From the NCBI GenBank assembly GCA_002311345.1, contig DCAA01000037.1:1-8721 (forward strand): a stretch of DNA of 8,721 nucleotides, read 5' to 3'. The notes under the pieces were generated by a model, which made no database searches, was not told the origin of the DNA, and saw only the letters and a program-made list of their open reading frames with translations. Source of the DNA: Planctomycetes bacterium UBA1146. GTDB taxonomy: Bacteria > Planctomycetota > UBA8108 > UBA1146. Positions 1 to 5,688 of this stretch are shown in pieces (within the stretch, counting starts at the first letter, position 1; each line of letters starts with the position of its first letter). Made by a program: the position numbers and the translations under genes.

Positions 1-1027
1 GTTCGCAGGTGAAGGTGCCATTCTGCAGTTCTGGATCGACGGAAAGCCCTCCGACCACCAGTACATTGTTCAGGAGCGGATCACCAAGCAGCCCATCGAC
101 GAGCGTCAGGGGGCTGGTATCCGCCGCCGGGGGAGGGGTGGAGCCATCGTCGACGAAGAAGTTCTCGTTGTCGCAGGAGTAGTGGAAGGAAGCGAGGTGA
201 ATCCCTACTCCTTCTGGAATCGACTGGCCATCGAAGGGTGGCTGGAAATCCAGCACCACTCCGTAGGTCCCACCGTTCTCGTATAGATTTGGGACCACGA
301 ACTCGGCACCGACGGCATCGGTGTCGACCCCGTTAGTGATCGTCTCCAGGGTGATCATGGCCGCATCATGAGCCACGATCGTGACGAAGCCCTGAACTGG
401 ACCGAAGCTGTTATCGAGCAGAATTCTGGCCTCACCAGTAGATCCTGTGCCATCAGCAGCAGTGGACCCATCCTCGACGATCAGGGTCATCGGTGGGCCT
501 TCGTGGAGAGTCAGTACACCACCATTGAGACCCAGTCCCTGTCCCGATCCTACCGATAGCCCACCCTGTACGAGGATGTTGGCGAGAGCCGGGGAATTGA
601 GCACCCCGTCGGAGAATTCGATGGCGACGACCGTCTCGCTGGCAACGACCGTACTCGGTGTAACCGTCAAATTGACGATGATCGTATCGAATCCAGCTGG
701 AATCGTGTTCCCCTCGAAAGGCGGCTCTGCATCCATCACGACGCCGATGGTCACGCCGGCCGGGAAGATCTCGGGAACGATGAGTTCTGCCTGTGCTGCG
801 ACTCCTGCAGCAGTGAAGTCACTGGCAGACACCAGCGATCCATCGAAAGTGATGGCCAGCACAAAGCCTTCGACGTCCTGGTCCGCGTCCATGGTGACGG
901 CCAGGGTGCGGGGATTGAGTCCCTGGGTCGAGCCGTCACTGACGGTCAAGGACTGCTGAGCAGTCACATCCAGGGTGAATCCGAGGAGACAACACCAAAT
1001 CGAGAGGATAAGAATACCGAGACGCAT
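1..1027 (-). CDS. Secreted cohesin-like domain protein, 5' part (family A, copy A''), truncated by window edge
   Basis: The reading frame is open from an ATG at 1027 to the left edge, giving the first 342 residues. Residues 1-23 form a signal peptide (MRLGILIL start, hydrophobic core, probable cut after VTA). Two cohesin-like beta-sandwich domains follow, at about residues 25-170 and 178-340. Each has the pattern VEGFVLAI or VQGFVTIV early on, a DxxPPF-[ED]-G-[NQ] loop in the middle, and a closing VDGLLxxP...NVLVVGGLSV strand. The protein aligns along its whole visible length with the complete family A gene at 3352..5202, so a third domain and a dockerin are expected beyond the edge. The start is fixed by GAGGG seven bases upstream and by the matching position in the paralogue. 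The role is inferred: an exported structural or scaffold protein with no catalytic motif visible. The cohesin label is by motif resemblance, not by a search. Confidence 0.88.
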   Translation of the reverse strand, partial: MRLGILILSIWCCLLGFTLDVTAQQSLTVSDGSTQGLNPRTLAVTMDADQDVEGFVLAITFDGSLVSASDFTAAGVAAQAELIVPEIFPAGVTIGVVMDAEPPFEGNTIPAGFDTIIVNLTVTPSTVVASETVVAIEFSDGVLNSPALANILVQGGLSVGSGQGLGLNGGVLTLHEGPPMTLIVEDGSTAADGTGSTGEARILLDNSFGPVQGFVTIVAHDAAMITLETITNGVDTDAVGAEFVVPNLYENGGTYGVVLDFQPPFDGQSIPEGVGIHLASFHYSCDNENFFVDDGSTPPPAADTSPLTLVDGLLGDPLLNNVLVVGGLSVDPELQNGTFTCE

Positions 1028-1034
1028 AACACCG

Positions 1035-1041
1035 CCCTCTT
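1035..1041 (-). promoter_or_regulatory. Ribosome binding site of family A copy A''
   Basis: The minus strand reads AAGAGGG, ending seven bases before the ATG at 1027. The family A gene at 3352..5202 has GAGGGG at the same seven-base distance from its ATG, which supports both starts. Confidence 0.65.
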
Positions 1042-1094
1042 CCAGGTGCAAATCGTCACGCGATAGGCACCAGTTCAGTCCGTCGAATAATGCT

Positions 1095-1170
1095 CCGAGC
1101 GAGCGATTTCAAGACCGAATGAATACATAGAATGAAATTAACCTAACGAACCATCTGATAGAAAAGTCAC
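1095..1170 (-). promoter_or_regulatory. Conserved upstream block of copy A'' (probable promoter or leader)
   Basis: This block aligns with 5269..5344 upstream of the other family A gene. Shared elements on the minus strand are GTGACT (TTGACT in the other copy, -35-like), GTTAnTT, then GTATTCA followed by CGGTCTT and a GCTC...CTCGG stretch. The distance to the ATG is almost the same in both (GACT element 143 and 142 bases away, proximal edge 68 and 67 bases away). Conservation in a non-coding stretch suggests a shared promoter and leader. No convincing -10 box sits at 17 bases from the TTGACT-like element, so the exact promoter is not assigned. Confidence 0.4.
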
Positions 1171-1532
1171 ATAATCAATCAAGGGGAGAATAGCGCTGAA
1201 CGGGCCGATAACCACTGCAATAATCATCTGGTGCTAGAAATGAATAGAAAATACAAAACACGCAATTGATACGTCTGGGAGGAAAGTCACGACTTCACAT
1301 AAAGAGATGTGAATAGTGAGTTGTCAGCCTGGTTGGATCGCTTCTTCAACTTCTGGGGCCATGACGAGCATCGTGACCAGCAATTCGACTTTCACCGACT
1401 CGACGTGATCAGAGGAGTCGCGATACATCGGACTGCCAACGGCAGAAAATGGAACGGTGGAACTCTGTGCAGCAAGTTGAGGAGGCATTTGCCCTCAACC
1501 AGTGACAAAGACGCCCTGAAGCCCGGGAATTG

Positions 1533-1568
1533 AAAAAAACCGGTGCGGCGAGAGTCTCGCCACACCGG
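1533..1568 (-). terminator. Intrinsic terminator of the A-B operon
   Basis: A 12-bp stem (1540-1551 with 1557-1568) encloses a five-base GAGTC loop. On the minus strand it is followed at once by seven T residues (A7 at 1533-1539 on plus). The one irregular position, C1546 against A1562, is a C-A mismatch in plus-strand RNA but a G-U wobble in minus-strand RNA, so the stem is continuous only for minus-strand transcripts. It lies 48 bases after the family B stop codon. Confidence 0.9.
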
Positions 1569-1616
1569 CCAGATCAGATTCGATTCCGAAGAGGGGAATA
1601 CCCGCCCCGAAAAAGC

Positions 1617-3305
1617 CTAGTTTGCTCCTCCATCAATCCAGGCAGCGATCAATTCTATGTCAGTTTCATCGAGACAGCAGTTACCGAAGGCTGGCATCTG
1701 GGCCCCACACCCATCCGGCTCTCCATCTCCATCGGTGTCTGCGCAACAACCTAGATCGAGAATATCCTGATCGACATGAGTTCCTGCCACCTTGCGATAC
1801 AGCCAGCTCATCGAGGCATCTCCAGGATGAACACGGTTGAGAACGTTGCACTCGAACGAGGGCACATCGACGATGTTATCGTATGCATTCTCGGTGAGGA
1901 TCAACCCCATCGAGGGGCCATTGCCATCGAAACCATCCGGTGAATGGCACGGAGTGCAGGCACTCGAGAACAACGGTTGGATGTCATCGAAAAAGGTCAC
2001 CGGTGCCGATCCCCCACCATCACTGCAGCCGGAATCGGAACAATCCTCCGGAGTCTGGCCATCACTTTGACCACAATCGGGGAACGGTGCCGCTGGCTGT
2101 GGACCATCGAGGAGGTGGTAGTGGATGACGTAGATCGCATCCGCTGTATCGACCTGGGAGTCGCCGTTGGCATCTCGAGCAATCGGGCAGGTACTCACCG
2201 GGCCACTGAGGAACAGTTCGTAGATGATCCAGATGCCATCAGCGATGTTGACCCTCTCATCGCCGTTGGCGTCGCCACGAACGAAATCGATGGTTACCAC
2301 CGCATTCAAGGTGATGGAGCCATCGTCAAGGCTCGCATCCACGGAAGCGCCGCCCACCACGACCACGTTGGCCACCGGTGGACTTCCGAGCCCGTCATCC
2401 CAGGTCAGCGCGACGGTCGCTCCGTCTTCGTCACCGGCCATGCTGCCACCGGTTTCGTAGTCAGCGTTGATGACGGTGGTCTCGACCGGGAACGGTAAGG
2501 TGTTCCCTCCGGTAAAACTGTAGACCACTCCGATGGTCCAACCGTTGCTCAACAGGTTACTTTCGGCAAAGTCAGCAGAGAAGGGCAGCGACAGGTTGAC
2601 GGCTGTAGGAGTTACCTCCGAACCGTTCGATATACCCATCGAAAAACCCTGGGTCTCGTTCGGGAACGGTGCACCGAGTCCGCTATTGTCGGTTTCGGCG
2701 ATGCTGATGGCGACAGATGCACTGGCATTGCCATCGGCTGGATTGTAGTTGGCAGAACTTTCACCAGCGTTGTAGGTGTACTCGGGATCGGGCACACCAA
2801 CCACGTCGACCGATCCGGAATTCTGGGTCGGAGTAACCGAGCTTCCGTTGACCACGACAACGGTTTCGACTGGCGGAGTGCCCAGCGTGTCGCAGAAACC
2901 GACGGAGGTCGTTCCTTCGGCAATTCCATCATAGGTCGCAACATTCAATTCGTAACCGGTACCTGGAGCCAGAACCGCGCAGCCTGTAAAGCAAATCACG
3001 ACACCAACAGTGAAACCTTCGTCAAAGATACCAATCTGATTGAAACCAGGAGGACCACCTTGATTCACAGTTGCTGTGGTCGAACCATCGACCGCATCGG
3101 TACAGACCAAAGAAGCCGTGTCATTGCAGACCCCAAAGGACCAACCCTGCATATCAGCTCCGTTGTTATCCAGACTGATAGTCAGGGAGCCGCTACCCCC
3201 TTCGGAAATCGTCCCATCCGAAACCGAAAGAAGATAATCCTGGCCGCTAACACTCCCGGTAATGGCGACGAACAACGTAGTCAAAACCAACTTCTTGAAT
3301 GCCAT
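1617..3305 (-). CDS. Secreted cohesin-like/dockerin protein with C-terminal monoheme cytochrome c (family B)
   Basis: The product has 562 residues. Residues 1-21 are a signal peptide (MAFKKLVL, cut after SVSG). Two cohesin-like domains follow at about 22-170 and 175-340. The dockerin at about 342-403 has two EF-hand loops, DANGDERVNIAD and DANGDSQVDTAD, both with ligands at positions 1, 3, 5 and 12. After a Gly/Ser/Asp linker, residues 434-562 are a c-type cytochrome module: FFDDIQPLF, then CTPCH (450-454) for covalent heme with His as axial ligand, and AQMP (Met537) as a likely second ligand. The module ends in ELIAAWIDGGAN, a usual end of planctomycete-type single-heme modules. It also holds several extra cysteines and a DTDGDGEPDGC stretch that resembles a calcium loop. 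The ATG at 3305 is chosen over a GTG at 3314 because GGAG lies eight bases before the ATG and overlaps the GTG. Probable role: an exported scaffold or adhesion unit carrying a redox centre (inference). Confidence 0.93.
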   Translation of the reverse strand: MAFKKLVLTTLFVAITGSVSGQDYLLSVSDGTISEGGSGSLTISLDNNGADMQGWSFGVCNDTASLVCTDAVDGSTTATVNQGGPPGFNQIGIFDEGFTVGVVICFTGCAVLAPGTGYELNVATYDGIAEGTTSVGFCDTLGTPPVETVVVVNGSSVTPTQNSGSVDVVGVPDPEYTYNAGESSANYNPADGNASASVAISIAETDNSGLGAPFPNETQGFSMGISNGSEVTPTAVNLSLPFSADFAESNLLSNGWTIGVVYSFTGGNTLPFPVETTVINADYETGGSMAGDEDGATVALTWDDGLGSPPVANVVVVGGASVDASLDDGSITLNAVVTIDFVRGDANGDERVNIADGIWIIYELFLSGPVSTCPIARDANGDSQVDTADAIYVIHYHLLDGPQPAAPFPDCGQSDGQTPEDCSDSGCSDGGGSAPVTFFDDIQPLFSSACTPCHSPDGFDGNGPSMGLILTENAYDNIVDVPSFECNVLNRVHPGDASMSWLYRKVAGTHVDQDILDLGCCADTDGDGEPDGCGAQMPAFGNCCLDETDIELIAAWIDGGAN

Positions 3306-3313
3306 ATCACTCA

Positions 3314-3319
3314 CTCCTT
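3314..3319 (-). promoter_or_regulatory. Ribosome binding site of family B cytochrome gene
   Basis: The minus strand has AAGGAG ending eight bases before the ATG at 3305. The in-frame GTG at 3314 begins on the last G of this site and so cannot be its start. Confidence 0.75.
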
Positions 3320-3323
3320 TTGA

Positions 3324-3338
3324 TTCAATAACTGCATC
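3324..3338 (-). repeat. 15-base element in the A-B spacer, copy 1
   Basis: GATGCAGTTATTGAA (minus strand) is identical to 8529..8543 in the A'-B' spacer, and lies between the A stop and the B ribosome binding site in both. The flanking spacer bases are less well conserved. It is either a remnant of the module duplication or a translational coupling or processing element. Confidence 0.6.
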
Positions 3339-3351
3339 GCTGGGTCAATCA

Positions 3352-5202
3352 TTAGCAATTGGTGTCGTCACTGTCGCAGACCGGCAACATATCGTCGTCG
3401 GTCGCATCGGGTCCATCGTCGTAGGGTCCCGGTGCTGGTGGTATTTCACCGAATTTGAAGAGCCAGTTGAGCAGGAAGACGGAGTCCGCCAGGTTCAGAA
3501 CTCCATCGTCGTTGGCGTCACAGGCATCGGGGCACAGGACAGGTAGACCACTGAACTGATTGGCGAGCATCGTCGCTGAATCGGCCAGGTCGACCTTGTC
3601 ATCACTGTTGCAATCGCCACGCTGGAAGATCTCTTCGGGTACCACGAATACCGAGGTGTCGAGTCGCTCGTATTCCTGAATCGACTCGTAATCTATGACC
3701 AAGTTGTTGTAGAGCAAGACGTCACCGTTGCCGTTGATGTCGTCGCACCAGTAGATCAACTGATCTTCATCGCACTCGGCAGAGTTATCCACGGTAACAG
3801 GCAAGCAACCGATCAGCAGATGGCCTTCGTTGAGGTCGGTGGTCTGAGGTAGAGTCTGGCCCTCGAACGGTGGCAACGCATCCAGCAGGATTGCGATCAC
3901 GATCTCGCAGCCATCTCCGTCGAGGGGATTGTCATCGACTTGAACTGCGAGGTACTCCACCCCCACTTGCTCGACGATCGATCCACCCCAGTACCATTCG
4001 GAACCGACCGTCAGGTCACAGTCGTAGCAAACGGTCATGGTGAGACCCTGGATGTAGTCATCTTCATCGGAATAGCAAAAGCACAGATCTCCCGTCTGAC
4101 CATGATAAGCGTAGTTGCCCTCGTCCTGGTCGAAGATGGTCTCCATGCACAAGACGGTGTCTTCTGCAGGAACGGGAAATGGAACGCAGGTAAAGACCCC
4201 GTTTTGTTTCTGCGGCTGTATGGAGAATCCACCGATGACGATCACGTTGAAGAGTGCGGGTGAACCGAGCAGACCATCGACAAAGGTGATGGGACTCGTT
4301 GCTGCGGGAGGAGCCGGGTCACCTTCGGGGTAGATGTTCTCTCCGACGCAGAAATAGGTGTAGGTCGCGATGTGGAGATCGACCCCATTGGGGATCGCCT
4401 GACCGTCGAAGGGGGCCGTGAAGTCGAGGATGACCCCCAGTGTTCCGCCGTTCTCGTAGAGGTTCGTGATGGAGAACTCGGCCCCTGCGAGTTCTGTCGC
4501 CTCGCCGAGGCTAATTTCCTCGAGAAAAACCTCCGTGAGATCGTGCGCGATTGCGGTCACGAATCCCTGAACGTCACCCAGGTTATTATCGAGCAGGATT
4601 CTGATATCGCCCGTGGTCCCCAGCCCATCGGCAAATGCCGATGAATCTTCCACCTTCAAGATGGCGGGAGGTGGCACCTCGATGGTCAGTGTCCCGCCGT
4701 TGAGTTCCAGACCTTCCCCGACTCCGACCGAAAGTCCACCCTGGACGATGACGTTGCTGAGAGGGGGAGAATTGAGAACACCGTCGACGAAGTCGATGGA
4801 AGCAAGGGTTTCACTGGAAACGACAACGACCGGGGTCATCGTCAATTCCGCGATCAGTATCGCCCCACCAGGGGCGATCGTTTGCCCCTCGAACGGGGGC
4901 TCTGCATCCATGATGACCCCCATCGTCACTCCCCCGGCCAGCACTTCCGGAATGATGAGTTCCGCTTCTTCAGCACTTCCGGCGGTGGCAAGATCGGTTG
5001 CCGTGACCAGCGATTCGTCATAGCCGATGGCGAGAACAAACCCCTGAACCGCAAAAGATGCGTCCATGGTGATACTGAGCATCTCGGGCGAGAGTCCCAC
5101 TGAATTGCCGTCGCTGATCGAGAGCGTCTCCTGGGCTGCGGCAAAACCACAAGCACCCAGCAGCATCCCGATGATTAGCAGCAGATTTCTGCGCAGCTCC
5201 AT
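3352..5202 (-). CDS. Secreted triple cohesin-like/dockerin protein (family A)
   Basis: The product has 616 residues from the ATG at 5202. Residues 1-23 are a signal peptide (MELRRNLLLIIGMLL, cut after FAAA). An LGAC at 15-18 could serve as a lipobox, but copy A'' lacks it, so lipidation is doubtful. Three cohesin-like domains lie at about 25-172, 180-340 and 345-490. Each has a PF-[ED]-GQ loop, and the third is Cys-rich. A dockerin at about 526-590 has two EF-hand loops, DCNSDDKVDLAD and DANDDGVLNLAD, with ligands at 1, 3, 5 and 12. The tail is very acidic and ends in Cys. The gene is upstream of the family B gene with a 46-base spacer, so the two are probably one operon. No catalytic motif is visible. 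The inferred role is an extracellular scaffold or surface protein that may both present cohesins and dock through its own dockerin. Confidence 0.92.
   Translation of the reverse strand: MELRRNLLLIIGMLLGACGFAAAQETLSISDGNSVGLSPEMLSITMDASFAVQGFVLAIGYDESLVTATDLATAGSAEEAELIIPEVLAGGVTMGVIMDAEPPFEGQTIAPGGAILIAELTMTPVVVVSSETLASIDFVDGVLNSPPLSNVIVQGGLSVGVGEGLELNGGTLTIEVPPPAILKVEDSSAFADGLGTTGDIRILLDNNLGDVQGFVTAIAHDLTEVFLEEISLGEATELAGAEFSITNLYENGGTLGVILDFTAPFDGQAIPNGVDLHIATYTYFCVGENIYPEGDPAPPAATSPITFVDGLLGSPALFNVIVIGGFSIQPQKQNGVFTCVPFPVPAEDTVLCMETIFDQDEGNYAYHGQTGDLCFCYSDEDDYIQGLTMTVCYDCDLTVGSEWYWGGSIVEQVGVEYLAVQVDDNPLDGDGCEIVIAILLDALPPFEGQTLPQTTDLNEGHLLIGCLPVTVDNSAECDEDQLIYWCDDINGNGDVLLYNNLVIDYESIQEYERLDTSVFVVPEEIFQRGDCNSDDKVDLADSATMLANQFSGLPVLCPDACDANDDGVLNLADSVFLLNWLFKFGEIPPAPGPYDDGPDATDDDMLPVCDSDDTNC
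3355..3516 (-). repeat. Duplicated dockerin 3' segment, copy 1
   Basis: The last 54 codons of the family A gene match the 3' end of copy A' at 8560..8721 with 11 differences in 162 bases by hand count (about 93% identity). At protein level 51 of 54 residues are the same. This covers the second EF-hand loop and the acidic tail. The match runs to the window edge, so its full extent is unknown. Confidence 0.9.
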
Positions 5203-5209
5203 AACCTCA

Positions 5210-5215
5210 CCCCTC
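5210..5215 (-). promoter_or_regulatory. Ribosome binding site of family A gene
   Basis: The minus strand has GAGGGG ending seven bases before the ATG at 5202. An in-frame GTG at 5217 lies upstream and overlaps this site, so it is rejected as the start. Copy A'' shows the same spacing. Confidence 0.7.
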
Positions 5216-5268
5216 ACAGTTCGGTTGTAGACCCGTCCCTGGTGTCTGGCTCGTCGCAGAAACTTGCA

Positions 5269-5344
5269 CCGAGAAGAGCGCCAAAGACCGTTTGAATACG
5301 AATACCAATAAATAACTCAAATGCACCAAATCACACTAAGTCAA
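5269..5344 (-). promoter_or_regulatory. Conserved upstream block of family A gene (probable promoter or leader)
   Basis: This is the counterpart of 1095..1170. The minus strand reads TTGACT at 5344-5339, then GTTATTT, GTATTCA, CGGTCTT and a CTC...CTCGG stretch. The block ends 67 bases before the ATG. TTGACT resembles a sigma-70 -35 element, but no good -10 hexamer is found at the standard spacing. Confidence 0.4.
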
Positions 5345-5619
5345 CTATTCAAGAAAAGTAATAATAACCCTTCTGTTCGCTCTGTCCTATATGCAAGTCA
5401 AAATATTTTGAAATGTGGACCAACGCATCAGCAAATTGAAATAGAAGTCTACAATCAGCGTAAATACAACAGGTTATGATTCTCTACCTGGACGATTCAA
5501 ACGCTCAGGAGGAACGAACGGTTAGACATGTATCATGAGTTATGCAAGAAAGTAAGGAAAGTTAGTTAAGACATTTTGGCCTGAATTCCGCCGAATTCTG
5601 TCGCTATGTTAACCAGATA

Positions 5620-5658
5620 GACAGAGCCCCCCGGCGCATGGCGCCAGGGGGCTCTGTC
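5620..5658 (-). terminator. Hairpin terminator after the propeller gene
   Basis: An 18-base inverted repeat (5620-5637 with 5641-5658) is separated by ATG and starts 30 bases past the stop codon. The single imperfect position, C5632 against A5646, is a G-U wobble in minus-strand RNA, so the stem is complete only in that direction. The minus-strand sequence after the stem (TATCTGGTT) is only mildly T-rich, so it may terminate inefficiently or act as a 3' stabilising stem. Confidence 0.75.
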
Positions 5659-5688
5659 GATCGGAACGGTGCGCTGCCTGGCGACGGA

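Larger units (their letters stand above)
1028..1532. other. Intergenic region upstream of copy A''
   Basis: This 500-base gap lies between the terminator of the family B gene and the start of copy A''. The part nearest A'' (about 1095-1300) is clearly AT-richer than the coding DNA, as expected of a promoter region, and includes a block conserved with the upstream region of the other A gene. The motif GTGACTTT (minus strand) occurs twice, at 1163-1170 and 1283-1290. The stretch 1309-1533 holds a plus-strand open frame of 74 codons with a GTG start. It lacks a good ribosome binding site and any recognised motif, so it is not called as a gene. Confidence 0.5.
5203..5619. other. Intergenic promoter region upstream of family A gene
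   Basis: This gap of about 400 bases, between the hairpin of the propeller gene and the A start, is AT-rich compared with its neighbours, especially 5300-5480. It contains the conserved block at 5269-5344. No open frame, tRNA or long repeat was seen. A short GAATTC...GAATTC pair at 5583-5598 is noted without interpretation. Confidence 0.5.

Noticed and set aside
447..959. Long plus-strand open frame (170 codons) opposite copy A''
   Set aside because: It is antisense to a well-supported gene with signal peptide and domain homology. The Ser/Pro/Thr-rich translation is typical of a shadow frame of the repetitive coding strand.
1163..1290. Two copies of GTGACTTT on the minus strand upstream of copy A'' as operator sites
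   Set aside because: The match is only eight bases, the spacing is large, and only the proximal copy overlaps the block shared with the other A gene. Chance is a fair explanation.
1309..1533. Plus-strand open frame of 74 codons with GTG start in the gap upstream of copy A''
   Set aside because: There is no clear ribosome binding site, no motif I recognise, and it runs against all genes in the window. The hairpin just after it carries its T-run only on the minus strand, so it does not serve this frame. A homology search would settle it.
3312..3314. GTG as alternative start of the family B gene
   Set aside because: It overlaps the Shine-Dalgarno sequence used by the ATG at 3305, and the paralogue B' starts at the equivalent ATG.
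5149..5160. Lipobox LGAC in the signal peptide of the family A protein, suggesting a lipoprotein
   Set aside because: The related copy A'' has no such motif, and a normal signal peptidase I site (AAA) follows shortly. It is possible but not supported well enough to call.
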